Part shown: piece by piece, positions 9,228 to 18,312 of the stretch
Numbering within the stretch: the stretch's first letter is position 1
Layout of the letters: the number at the start of each line of letters is the position of its first letter
NCBI GenBank assembly: GCA_020638955.1
Contig: JACKHO010000004.1
Location: forward strand, 434,001-498,000
Reading direction: 5' to 3'
DNA: 64,000 bases
DNA from: Planctomycetaceae bacterium
GTDB lineage: Bacteria; Planctomycetota; Planctomycetia; Planctomycetales; Planctomycetaceae
The notes under the pieces: model-generated
Databases searched by the model: none
Told to the model about the DNA's origin: nothing
What the model saw: the letters and a program-made list of their open reading frames with translations, nothing else
Made by a program: the position numbers and the translations under genes

Positions 9228-11243
9228 TTACTGCTCGGGCTCCATATACGGCTTCAGTCTAGTCACAAATCCGCCTCCGGCCGGTAGTTCCAGGCGAAGC
9301 GGCAAATTTCTGTAGTGCCCGCCACCTTCAAACCGCATGGAATCGACTGGAATTTCAGGCAAGTCCGCGCACTCATTTCTGTACAAGATTTCGCTGGTGC
9401 AGAAATCGAGTGGGATTTCTAACTTGCGTGGTTCGGTCGAGGTCATTCCGGCCAGGTACCACACGTCACCCTTACGCCGCGCCATGACGAGGCACTTACC
9501 AAACTCCGCGTGGAGCACGCGGGTTTCATCCCAACTGGTTGGGATGTCAGAAATCCTGTCGGGGTGGTACCACCACTTTTTGTATGCCGCCGGATAGTCT
9601 ACCAGCATGGGGAGGTGGTTCTGATAGATAATGTACATGGCCATTTGGTGCCCGGGACGCCCCTGCACCATGGGAGCCAGATTTCGCGGTTTGAAATCTT
9701 CAGGAAGCACGTATCTCATCCCACCCTGGTGGTAGTCGACGGGGCCAGCCAGCGCGCGAATGAAGGCGACATTCAAGTTGTGCTCAGGAGGAGTGCCAAC
9801 TTCGGACCACTTGTTGTACTCCTGGTTCAGCGCCGCCTCATAGTTCATGACATTCGGCCACGTCCGTTCCATGCCCGTTGGCTTGTAAGCTCCATGCCAG
9901 GTAACGGTGAGATGGTGCTTCGCCGCCTTCTCGGCCACTTCATGGTAGAAGGCCACCATTTCCTGGTCATCGCGGTCCATGAAGTCGACCATAATTCCCT
10001 CGATGCCCCACTTCTCATACAGCGGCAGTGCCTCGTCCATTTGAGCCTGCAGGGCCTTCCAGTGCATCCAGAGTCGCAGCCGCACTCCCTTCTTCTTGGC
10101 GTGAGCCAGCAGGAAGGGCAAATCGATTTCCGGCAGTGCGGTTGTAATGTCCGTCGGCCCATTGGGAATGATGGGGCCGCCATACCAGGCAGTGTCGGTC
10201 CCATCGAGCGAGTGGTATTCGATGCCATGTTTCGCACAAAAATCGATATAATGCTTGTGTGTCGCCGTGTTCAGGCCGGCCTCAAAATCCACGCCTTCCA
10301 ATACGTATCCGTTCCACCACGGGAACGTCGTCTTGCCGGGTTGAATCCAGGACGTGTCGGCGATGGCGCACGGCTCATTCAAATTGAAGACAATGTTCGA
10401 CTCGAGCAGTCGTCCGGGGTTGTCAGCAATCATGAGGATCCGCCACGGCGACGCATGTGGCGCATGGCCAATGACTCGCGCTCCATCATCTCGACCCGGC
10501 AAAGGGGAAAGCGATGCAGAGAAAGTTCCCGAACGGCCCTCCACGGGTCTCAAATACATCCCGGCCCAATCGTGCAGCGACGCTTCAGTAACGGCCAGCC
10601 AGGCCTGTTCTTCATTCGCGGCGGGATATTCAAACAGAGTCGGCAGGCCAATCAGTGTGTCGTGTGGAATGTCGCCAACTGCCGCTGATTTGTAATACAC
10701 CTCGTAAGGCGTGGTGTAACTGTTGAGTGGCAGGTAGTGTGCCTCCGGAGAATCTTGGAACGTGAGTTGCGTCAATTCCTCAGTTAGCACAAAGTCTGAC
10801 AACGTCGGTTGCTCGGGAATGTCGTACCGAAAGGCAATGCCATCATTGAAGGCTCGAAACAACAAACGAATTTGGCGACGGTCTCCCTTAGTTTCCTCCA
10901 AGAGAATCGCCAATTCGTGGTGTTCGTCCCGCGATTCGGAAGTTTTACCCACAGGCACCGCATACGTTTCGTCATGTTTGATTTGATCAGCCCGAACGAC
11001 CTTCAGCGAATCTCGCAATGGCGGTGAATCCTTGAATTGCAGGCCGCAAGCCCCGCTCACCTGCCTCCGCCCGCGAAACGTCACGTCGAATTGCGGTTCG
11101 CCTGAGTCTCCAAGTCGGAAAGTCAGAACTAGCTGCTGATTGGACGATGTGACTCTGTGACTGGTGGCGTCTTCAGCAGTCGCAACTCCTCCAACAGAGA
11201 CCAGCACCAGACACAACAGCAACAGAAAGTGACGAATCGACAC
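9228..11243 (-). CDS. Glycoside hydrolase family 97, exported
   Basis: A 671-residue enzyme with signal peptide (RHFLLLLCLVLVSVGGVATA). The N-terminal ~270 residues form the GH97 beta-sandwich; the TIM-barrel follows (WWNGYVLEG, HYIDFCAKHGIEYHSLD, IMVDFMDRDDQEMV, TWHGAYKPTG), with a C-terminal beta domain. The GTG at 11243 is chosen: AGGGGA lies 7 nt upstream and the signal peptide starts there. The frame extends to 11468 without a plausible signal. GH97 enzymes are alpha-glucosidases or alpha-galactosidases; the subtype cannot be assigned from sequence reading alone. It is divergent from the ATP-grasp gene, with 226 nt between the start codons, and is followed by no same-strand gene. Confidence 0.9.
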   Translation of the reverse strand: MSIRHFLLLLCLVLVSVGGVATAEDATSHRVTSSNQQLVLTFRLGDSGEPQFDVTFRGRRQVSGACGLQFKDSPPLRDSLKVVRADQIKHDETYAVPVGKTSESRDEHHELAILLEETKGDRRQIRLLFRAFNDGIAFRYDIPEQPTLSDFVLTEELTQLTFQDSPEAHYLPLNSYTTPYEVYYKSAAVGDIPHDTLIGLPTLFEYPAANEEQAWLAVTEASLHDWAGMYLRPVEGRSGTFSASLSPLPGRDDGARVIGHAPHASPWRILMIADNPGRLLESNIVFNLNEPCAIADTSWIQPGKTTFPWWNGYVLEGVDFEAGLNTATHKHYIDFCAKHGIEYHSLDGTDTAWYGGPIIPNGPTDITTALPEIDLPFLLAHAKKKGVRLRLWMHWKALQAQMDEALPLYEKWGIEGIMVDFMDRDDQEMVAFYHEVAEKAAKHHLTVTWHGAYKPTGMERTWPNVMNYEAALNQEYNKWSEVGTPPEHNLNVAFIRALAGPVDYHQGGMRYVLPEDFKPRNLAPMVQGRPGHQMAMYIIYQNHLPMLVDYPAAYKKWWYHPDRISDIPTSWDETRVLHAEFGKCLVMARRKGDVWYLAGMTSTEPRKLEIPLDFCTSEILYRNECADLPEIPVDSMRFEGGGHYRNLPLRLELPAGGGFVTRLKPYMEPEQ

Positions 11244-11469
11244 GGAGGATTCCCCTATTAAATGACGGCGAGACAAACTGCCAGATCCATTCTCCCCAAC
11301 CCGCTGCACAATGTCGAACGTACGTCGCCCAACGCATGTCGCGCATGTGCCATAACGCGCAGTGCGTCCGGCAATGTGCGGCAAAAAACTCGTCGGGACA
11401 GGCGGTACGAGATGTGCTAATGTCAACGGATTGGTGATCCTTCTCCTGATTGAGTGTTGGAGCCTCACT

Positions 11470-12861
11470 GTGGACGTCGAATCAACTCTCGCCCGGTTTC
11501 ATGATTTGCAGGGACAACTCCCTCCGACGTGGTCGCGATCTGTCTGCTTCTTCGCCAATTTGCTGGCCCTCTTTTTTGGCAATGAAGCCCAAACCGAATC
11601 ACTCACGGCGGAAGTGGGCGAAATCGATTCCTATGGCGGTCGGCTCATCCCCATTCTGAATTTACTGTTCCGTGGCGAGCAGAACTCACTGATCCTCGAA
11701 CGCGAGCCCGATGCCGAGTTGTGTCGCTATTTACAGGAAGACCTCGGACTCTCATTGCCGCGACTGCAGGTGCTGCGACACGGTGATTACGTCAGTGTCG
11801 GCGAAGCGCTGAAGGAGGCACGGGTTGAGCATGCCAAATCCATACTGGAGCAACTCGGTCACCCGCGTGACACGTGGGTCGATGGTTACGTCACCGACGA
11901 CACGCTGACCTCCATTGCAGCCGAAATGGGCTGTCGCACCATCACTACAACAAATGCCAGTCGCGACGGCAACAACAAGTATCTGCTCTACCGGGCTTTG
12001 GTCGAACGCGGATTGCCAGCGTTCGACACCGTGCTCGCGCACTGTGAGGCCGATGTTCCCGGCTGTGCGGCTGAGTTAGCGAGTCAGGGTTATCAGTCGG
12101 TTGTGCTCCGTTCGCAAATCGGTGCCTCCGGCATTGGCATGTTGCGGCTGAAGGAACTCGACAAACCGCAGGCGTTTCCCAATGTCCCAGAATACTTCTT
12201 CTACGAAGGACCGTGCCTCGTACAGGGTTGGCTTGCGCCCGGCATCCTCGGTGTGCAACAAGTTATGAGTCCCAGCACTCAGCTTTTCCTGGACGATAAC
12301 AACGTCTACGCCTTCGACAACACCGAGCAAATTCTCACGCACGACAGCATTCACCAAGGAAACGAATCACCGCCGCCGTATTTACCGAATTACCCCGGCC
12401 TGCGGGAAGAAATGATGCGGCAGGCTCAAGTTGCGGGAGGATGGTTGCATGAAACGGGGTATCGTGGCACAGCCAGCATTGACTGGCTGGTGGTTGTGCG
12501 TGAAGGGAAAAGTGTACCGGATGTGTACGTCTGCGAAATCAACGCCCGCGTGACGGGAGCAACGTATCCTTCACTGTTGGCCCGGCATCTTCACCCCGAG
12601 GGTGCGTGGCTGTTGCGAAACCTGCGACTGAAAACACCCGTCTCCACACGCGACCTGCTGAACATGTTTGAACAGCCAGGGCATTTGTATCACCCCGGTC
12701 GTCGCGCTGGAATTGTGCCGCTCAACCTGAACTTCGGACGCGATCAACTGGTCCATAAAGGACAGTTTCTGTGCATCGGCAGGACAACTGATGAATGCCA
12801 CCACTTCCTGACACTCGCCGAACAGGATCTCCCAGTCCAGTGGGATTCCGACCGCGACTAA
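11470..12861 (+). CDS. ATP-grasp domain ligase
   Basis: A 463-residue protein. The N-terminal half is a pre-ATP-grasp-like region, then comes the ATP-grasp fold: NNKYLLYRALVERGLP, VVLRSQIGASGIGM as the ATP-binding loop, GPCLVQGWL, and VYVCEINARVTGATYPS carrying the Glu-x-Asn metal-binding pair. The GTG at 11470 has TTGGAG 7 nt upstream. Such enzymes join a carboxylate to an amine through an acyl phosphate; substrates are unknown. The next gene, 122 nt downstream on the same strand, is an M20 peptidase, suggesting that a peptide or acyl-amino acid is made and cleaved by the pair. Confidence 0.85.
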   Translation: MDVESTLARFHDLQGQLPPTWSRSVCFFANLLALFFGNEAQTESLTAEVGEIDSYGGRLIPILNLLFRGEQNSLILEREPDAELCRYLQEDLGLSLPRLQVLRHGDYVSVGEALKEARVEHAKSILEQLGHPRDTWVDGYVTDDTLTSIAAEMGCRTITTTNASRDGNNKYLLYRALVERGLPAFDTVLAHCEADVPGCAAELASQGYQSVVLRSQIGASGIGMLRLKELDKPQAFPNVPEYFFYEGPCLVQGWLAPGILGVQQVMSPSTQLFLDDNNVYAFDNTEQILTHDSIHQGNESPPPYLPNYPGLREEMMRQAQVAGGWLHETGYRGTASIDWLVVVREGKSVPDVYVCEINARVTGATYPSLLARHLHPEGAWLLRNLRLKTPVSTRDLLNMFEQPGHLYHPGRRAGIVPLNLNFGRDQLVHKGQFLCIGRTTDECHHFLTLAEQDLPVQWDSDRD

Positions 12862-12983
12862 TGAATTGTCAAAACCCCGCCTCAGCAAGTCTCAACTATC
12901 TCAACCGTGGCGAAGCCACATTCAACCATCTCAACCATTTGCCTTTCTTTCTCCCTCGTTGAAACTGCCCACGATTTGAATTC

Positions 12984-14126
12984 ATGTCCACTCTCGAAGA
13001 ATTACAGGCCCGACTCACGTCGCTGACACGTGACCTCATTCTCATTCCCAGCACGGAAGACCGACCCGCCGAGCGGCGACGCTGCTTTGAGTTTCTGCAT
13101 AACCATCTCGATTCATTGCCCAACGTGCAGTTCGACTATTTCGACTGCAACGAGCACAGGTCTCTCGTTGTGCGACCTCAAGGTGTTGACGCACCGGCCA
13201 TTCTGCTATGCGGCCATTTGGATGTCATCGAGCATCCTCAGCCGGAGTGTTATCGTTCGCACATCGAGGAAGGCCGCATTTACGGTCCCGGCAGCGGTGA
13301 TATGAAAGGGCAGAATGCCATTCTCGTGGAATTATTTCGCGCACTGCATAAACGACATCCCGGCATTTCTCTGGGACTGGCGTTGACCTCCGACGAAGAA
13401 CGCGGCGGGGCCGATGGTATTCGCTTTCTCTGCGAAGAACAGAATCTCCGCTGCGGCGTGGTCATCGTCCCTGACGGTGGTTCACTCAACGACGTCACCA
13501 TTGAAGAAAAAGGTGTCCTGCACGCCCGCGTCCAATGCTGCGGACAGGAAGCCCATGGCGCCCGCCCCTGGCTTGGGGACAATGCGCTCGAACTGCTGGT
13601 CGAACGCCTGCAGGCACTCAAGCAATACTTTCAGCAGTTCTGGCCCAACGCCGACATCAAGGAACAGGTCAACCACTGGTTTCCCACGTGTTGTGTGACT
13701 GTCGTCAGCACAGATAACACTACCCCCAACCGCATTCCAGACCGCGCCGAGGCGATTCTCGACATCCGCTTCCCGCCACCCGAATCTGTGTCCGGCATGA
13801 TTGCAACCGTATCCGAAGTACTCGGCCCACGCTGCACGCTCGAACCACTGATGACCGCCGAGCCAACCCACCTCGACCCCGATCCCCTGTTTGTCGAAAT
13901 CACTCAGGAAATCACAGGTCGGCCGGTGCGAATGGTCCGCGCCTCCGGCGGCAGTGACGGTCGCTTCTTCCGTCAGTTCGGAATCCCGGTCAACCTCTCC
14001 CGCCCACTCGTCGGCAACCTCCACGCCATCGACGAATGGATCGACATTGCGTCGATGGTTACGTACTACCAGATTTGCGAGAGGTATATCGAGCGAAAGT
14101 TGGTGGGGCAGCGAGATGTTCGCTGA
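12984..14126 (+). CDS. M20 family metallopeptidase (ArgE/DapE/carboxypeptidase-like)
   Basis: A 380-residue cytoplasmic enzyme of usual length. Metal ligands and catalytic residues are visible: CGHLDV (His and catalytic Asp, ~residues 73-78), PGSGDMKG (bridging Asp), TSDEERGG (Glu base and ligand), and NLHAIDEW (last His). The lid dimer domain lies in the middle (EEKGVLHARVQCCGQEAHGA). The substrate is an N-acyl amino acid or short peptide; the exact one is not clear. The stretch before it (12892-12935) has TCAAC.ATCTCAACC repeated on both sides of a tiny GTGGC-GAA-GCCAC stem. Confidence 0.9.
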   Translation: MSTLEELQARLTSLTRDLILIPSTEDRPAERRRCFEFLHNHLDSLPNVQFDYFDCNEHRSLVVRPQGVDAPAILLCGHLDVIEHPQPECYRSHIEEGRIYGPGSGDMKGQNAILVELFRALHKRHPGISLGLALTSDEERGGADGIRFLCEEQNLRCGVVIVPDGGSLNDVTIEEKGVLHARVQCCGQEAHGARPWLGDNALELLVERLQALKQYFQQFWPNADIKEQVNHWFPTCCVTVVSTDNTTPNRIPDRAEAILDIRFPPPESVSGMIATVSEVLGPRCTLEPLMTAEPTHLDPDPLFVEITQEITGRPVRMVRASGGSDGRFFRQFGIPVNLSRPLVGNLHAIDEWIDIASMVTYYQICERYIERKLVGQRDVR

Positions 14127-14247
14127 GTGCTCCTGACAATCTTCGCAGGTAGCATCGCCGAAGATGCTCCGTAGTTCGCATTGAAAAACTTGCGGAATGT
14201 ACCTGACTGCTGAGTGTGGATTTCACCTGTTCAGCGAATGATTCAAC

Positions 14248-15267
14248 CTAAAATCCGCGTGCGGACTTGATGTCGTCCATGTCGCGTAGTTTGTAGTCGA
14301 TGTTGACGTAGTCGAGGACCGAGCAGAGGGCGCGGACGGCGACGCCGATTCCGTCGGGGCCGCTGAAGCCGCCGAACTGGCCGCCGCCTTTGAGGTGCGG
14401 TTCGAGTTCGAGGAACACGCCGGCGGCGCCGAGCTTCTTCATCCGGGCTTCGAGTGCCGGGATGTGGTTGCGGAAGTCGCGGAGAATCATTTCGTGGCCG
14501 GAGTCGCCGATGTTAGCCGGCACGAAATTCTTGAGGCGTTCTTCATCGACGTAACCTTTCCATTCCAGGTTCGGGTCAATGCAGTAGTCCTTAATGTGAA
14601 TCCAGCCGATGTGGTCGCGCATGGCCACGTATTCGTCGTAGCACTCGACCGGGCTCATGTTTTGCGAAGAAAGGTTGCCGCCATCGTAAATGCAGACAAG
14701 GTTGTCGCGGTTCATCCTTTCCGACAGGGCCGCGAGCATTCGACCATTTTGTCCAATGAGGTTCGCCTCGACTTCGAGTCCGTAAGCAATGCCGTGTTCA
14801 CCGAAGGCATCGGCGATTTTGCCGATGAGTTCGGCGGCTTGATCCACATATGGTTCCGGTGCATCACCTTTAGGATGGTAGAAGCTGAATCCGCGAATAA
14901 GTTTGGCGTCGAGCGCTTTCGCGGCCTCGATGGTCCGCTGCACTTCGCCCGCCATGTATTCTTCGAAGGGGACGTATTTGTTGTGTGAACCATCTTCCTG
15001 GTCGAGAAGTTTCACTTTACCGAGTCGGGAACCAATGCTGGTGACTTTCATCCCGTACTCGTTCTGAATGTCCTTCAGTTGAGCCAGTTCGTCGGTGCTC
15101 AGGTCAACAACGTGCTTGACCTCACCAGCCCCAGTGACATCGACAAACCGGGGGCTGTAGTAATTCAGTCCCAAGGCGGCCAGTACGGCCATTTGCTCAA
15201 TGGCTGTCTTGCGGTTGGCGGCTTCGTCGGCAAATGCGCTGAGAATGATGGTCGGATTACTGGACAT
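14248..15267 (-). CDS. Sugar phosphate isomerase/epimerase (xylose-isomerase-like TIM barrel)
   Basis: A 339-residue TIM-barrel protein. The four metal ligands of the AP-endonuclease-2/xylose-isomerase fold are visible: Glu in GLEVEAN, Asp in CIYDGGN, His in GWIHIKDY and Glu in VFLELEPH. The ATG at 15267 gives a start that matches the family (ILSAFADEA); the frame open to 15447 has no support. It probably isomerises or epimerises a sugar or inositol derivative. It has no same-strand partner: a MITE-like repeat lies just upstream and the M20 gene converges on it, with a weak 6-bp hairpin at 14151-14168 in between. Confidence 0.85.
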   Translation of the reverse strand: MSSNPTIILSAFADEAANRKTAIEQMAVLAALGLNYYSPRFVDVTGAGEVKHVVDLSTDELAQLKDIQNEYGMKVTSIGSRLGKVKLLDQEDGSHNKYVPFEEYMAGEVQRTIEAAKALDAKLIRGFSFYHPKGDAPEPYVDQAAELIGKIADAFGEHGIAYGLEVEANLIGQNGRMLAALSERMNRDNLVCIYDGGNLSSQNMSPVECYDEYVAMRDHIGWIHIKDYCIDPNLEWKGYVDEERLKNFVPANIGDSGHEMILRDFRNHIPALEARMKKLGAAGVFLELEPHLKGGGQFGGFSGPDGIGVAVRALCSVLDYVNIDYKLRDMDDIKSARGF

Positions 15268-15681
15268 ATTTGCGTTCCGGAAACGGGTGTGAGTTGGATT
15301 CAAAGCTGACCTGGCTGTAGGGTGCGTGGAGCAAGTCACCGCATTACGGTGGGTTCCGTCCGCCAATCGGGCGGAACTGAAGGGCCACTCATTACACGTA
15401 ATCTGAACGACTTGCGTAACGCACCACAACGTTGGGGCGGACTTCACCCACCCTACGAATCATTCGGGCCAAGAGGACAGTGTAAAGAATCTCGGCGTCA
15501 CGTCGAGGATGCGAAGTTTCGGGTGCTTCCGCTTCGGGGAACGCACACCGTCACCCAGTGACCTCTCTCAGAGGGAATGGCTTTCTCGCACGTAATTCCT
15601 GTCCCAGTTTGCACATCGGGCCGGTTCGGATACCATCGACGCTTTTGCGCAGGCGGCACGCGGCCTGGGGAGTTTATACAC
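15268..15681. other. Intergenic region with MITE copy and epimerase leader
   Basis: The first half is taken up by the dispersed repeat at 15320-15470. The rest, 15471-15681, holds no gene that can be supported; it should contain the promoter for the epimerase, but no clear -35/-10 pair is seen. Confidence 0.5.
15320..15470. repeat. MITE-like dispersed repeat, copy 2
   Basis: Same element and orientation as 2789-2936. The ends are GTAGGGTGCGTGGAG and the inverted CTTCACCCACCCTAC, a 15-bp terminal inverted repeat with two mismatches. Inner arms (GCAAGTC with GACTTGC, GGACGGA-like with GGACTTC) also pair, so transcripts could fold into a long hairpin. Confidence 0.8.
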
Positions 15682-16650
15682 ATGGCAAAATGTCTGGTTA
15701 CTGGCGGTGCGGGATTCATCGGGAGCCACCTCACCCCCCGGCTTCTGGCTGATGGACACCACGTGACCGTGCTGGACAATATGGCGACCGGACAGCAAGG
15801 CAATCTGGCCGCCGTGGCCGATCATCCAAACCTGGACGTGCAGGTTGGTTCCATTACCGACCAAATGCTGCTGGCCGACCTCATGCGTGGCGTCGACGTC
15901 GTCTATCACCTTGCCGCAGCGGTGGGAGTAAAGCTCGTCGCTGATGATCCGGCCCACACCATTGAAACGAACATTTATCCCACCGAGTGGTTACTGAAGC
16001 TCGCGCTGCAAACCAATTGTCGCTTTTTTCTGGCGTCAACGAGCGAAGTGTACGGCAAGAATCCCAAGGAACGCTGGACGGAAGACGAAGATTTGCTGTT
16101 TGGTCCCACGTCGCGGCCCCGCTGGGCGTACGGATGTTCGAAGGCCATCGATGAGTTTCTGGCGCTGGCATATCATCGGAAGTTTGGACTGCCGGTGGTG
16201 ATTGGTCGATTCTTCAACGTCGTCGGTCCACGACAGGTCGGACATTACGGCATGGTCGTGCCGCGATTTGTCGATCAGGCGATGTCCGGCGGTCCCATTC
16301 AAGTCTTCGATGACGGTGCCCAGGTCCGCTGTTTTGGACACGTCGAGGAGGTCGTCGACTGTGTGTACAGCCTCATGGAAACGCCCTCAGCAGCCGGCGA
16401 GATTTTCAACATTGGGAGTGATGTCCCCGTCAGTATTCGACAACTCGCCGAAGAAGTGGTGGCCCGTGTGAATCCCGACGTGGAAATTGTACATATTCCA
16501 TATCAGGAAGCGTACGGTGCCGACTTTGAAGACGTCCGCCGCCGCGTACCCAACGTCGACAAACTGCGAAACACGCTCGGAAAGTCTCCAACACGGTCGC
16601 TGGGTGAGATTCTCGACGACATCATCCGGTGGAAGAATTCGGTCAAGTAA
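15682..16650 (+). CDS. NAD-dependent nucleotide-sugar epimerase/dehydratase (extended SDR)
   Basis: A 322-residue Rossmann-fold enzyme. TGGAGFIGSH at residues ~6-15 binds NAD; the catalytic Ser/Thr is in LASTSEVYGK, the YxxxK pair in YGCSK, and FFNVVGPRQ follows. The ATG at 15682 has GGGGAG upstream and starts directly at the dinucleotide-binding motif; the frame open to 15577 is not needed. It is related to UDP-glucose 4-epimerase and dTDP-glucose dehydratase; the substrate cannot be fixed. The ABC-2 permease gene starts 48 nt downstream, possibly in one transcript. Confidence 0.88.
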   Translation: MAKCLVTGGAGFIGSHLTPRLLADGHHVTVLDNMATGQQGNLAAVADHPNLDVQVGSITDQMLLADLMRGVDVVYHLAAAVGVKLVADDPAHTIETNIYPTEWLLKLALQTNCRFFLASTSEVYGKNPKERWTEDEDLLFGPTSRPRWAYGCSKAIDEFLALAYHRKFGLPVVIGRFFNVVGPRQVGHYGMVVPRFVDQAMSGGPIQVFDDGAQVRCFGHVEEVVDCVYSLMETPSAAGEIFNIGSDVPVSIRQLAEEVVARVNPDVEIVHIPYQEAYGADFEDVRRRVPNVDKLRNTLGKSPTRSLGEILDDIIRWKNSVK

Positions 16651-16698
16651 CGGTCGTGGCCAACGAACATCCCTGAGACATAACGGAGAGGGACGCGA

Positions 16699-18204
16699 AT
16701 GGTTGCTGGTACACTCACCTTGGCGCTGCGGGCATTGCTGGTCGACGCCCGCGATATCAAGTCGCATTTGTTCCGTGCGGCTCTACCGGCACTGTTTCTG
16801 CTGACGATTGGAATTCTCCAGTGGAACGACCGACTCACAACGGCACCGGGGCTGCAGTTGTTCGGCTGGCTCGCCACCTACAATTACATTTTCCTGACCA
16901 TGGCCGGTGCGACGTTCTTCGCAACCGCCATTGCCGAGGAGTATGAAGAACGAACCCTCGGCCTGTTGGTCATTGCCGGGATGAACCGCCCATCTATTCT
17001 CTCGGGAAAATGGCTGCCACGGATGTGGACGGCAGTGCTGTTGCTCCTGGTGCAGTTACCGTTCACTTTAATGTGCGTCACGCTGGGCGGTGTGCGCTGG
17101 GTACAAATCATCGCGATCTTTGTGGCTCTCGTTGCACATTTATTCATGGTAGGGGCTCTCGGTCTGTTGTGTTCCGTGTTGTGCCGGACATCATCTCAGG
17201 CCGCTTCAGTCGCCACCGTGGTGCTCGTGCTGCTGCACGCTGGGTTTTATTTGTCGATGCGGTCAGCTGTGACGTTTCCCGTCTGGTATGAGTTTCTGGC
17301 CTACTTTCGGTTAACGAACATCCTTTCAAGTAGTTTCAGTGAAAGCCCGGTTTCATTGCATGTAATTGTGAATTTGACCATCGGGGTTTTGCTGTTGGCC
17401 TTAGCCTGGGCATTGTTTGATCCCAGCCGCGAGACGGATGTTCAGACGAGGCGAGCAAGTTTCCGTCGCCTGCTGGGAATGACGCGTGCGTCCCAATCTG
17501 GTCGAGCTTGGTCATCGGCACCGCTGGTGTGGCAGGGATTTACTCAGGTTGCTGGTGGATGGCGAGCGATTTTCGCACGTTGTCTCATCCACACTGCTGG
17601 TCCAATTGTGTTGTATTACTCGATCTTTAAATCGGGACTGTCAGCAACATTCGGTGGATTCGTCGAACAGTTGGGTGTTGCCATGCTCGTTTGGTCCATT
17701 TGGGGGATCGCCATCGAAGGAGCCATTCTGGGCAGCCAGTCGTTTCGCAGTGAACTCAAAGAGCAAACGTGGGGGACGCTATGCCAGTTGCCGAGAACAG
17801 TTGGGAGCATTGCTCATGCCCGGCTCGCGGGAATGTTAATTGCAATGCTCCCTGTCTTGATTTGCCTGTTGATGGGGGCCGTGTTTTCGGTAGGAGAGTG
17901 GAGCCGCAACCTTAGTGATGACACGTTCTGGGTACTCTCCACTCTGGCCGTTGGCCTCATAATCTGGGGATGGTACCTGAGCGCGTTTTTCTCGATGACC
18001 GTTGACTGGGCGGCGTGGCCGATTGCAATTCTCTTCACAGCCATGACGCTGGGGATCTACGTGGCGCTCACGTTCATGTTGGCGCCCTCACCGAGCCTGT
18101 GGGGAAAGTCGGTGGTTACTGTGAATGGATTCCTGGCGATGGGACTGGCCGGCATTCTGCACTGGTGGATTGGTCGAATGCTCGTACGGCGTGCTGCCGA
18201 TTGA
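16699..18204 (+). CDS. ABC-2 type transporter permease, duplicated form
   Basis: A 501-residue membrane protein with two sets of about six transmembrane segments (~residues 25-230 and 290-495) joined by a cytoplasmic linker near 240-275. EEYEERTLGLLVIAGM after the second segment and SFRSELKEQTWGTLCQLP in the second half match the coupling regions of ABC-2 permeases (E-x-x-x-x-T-L/W-x-x-L pattern). GGAGAGGGAC lies just before the ATG. No ATP-binding subunit is encoded in the window, so the partner is elsewhere. Substrate unknown. Confidence 0.78.
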   Translation: MVAGTLTLALRALLVDARDIKSHLFRAALPALFLLTIGILQWNDRLTTAPGLQLFGWLATYNYIFLTMAGATFFATAIAEEYEERTLGLLVIAGMNRPSILSGKWLPRMWTAVLLLLVQLPFTLMCVTLGGVRWVQIIAIFVALVAHLFMVGALGLLCSVLCRTSSQAASVATVVLVLLHAGFYLSMRSAVTFPVWYEFLAYFRLTNILSSSFSESPVSLHVIVNLTIGVLLLALAWALFDPSRETDVQTRRASFRRLLGMTRASQSGRAWSSAPLVWQGFTQVAGGWRAIFARCLIHTAGPIVLYYSIFKSGLSATFGGFVEQLGVAMLVWSIWGIAIEGAILGSQSFRSELKEQTWGTLCQLPRTVGSIAHARLAGMLIAMLPVLICLLMGAVFSVGEWSRNLSDDTFWVLSTLAVGLIIWGWYLSAFFSMTVDWAAWPIAILFTAMTLGIYVALTFMLAPSPSLWGKSVVTVNGFLAMGLAGILHWWIGRMLVRRAAD

Positions 18205-18312
18205 CTTGTCGCGTGAGACGTATCTGCAAGGCGCCGTCTCGTTGCCGAAGTGAGAGCCCGTTTCAGTATTCGGGGAGTTGAGTGACGCATCCTCAAGTGA
18301 CCAGGACGGTCG

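Noticed and set aside
9510..10688. 392-codon plus-strand frame over the GH97 gene
   Set aside because: Antisense shadow of a gene with clear GH97 motifs; no signal, motif or ribosome site.
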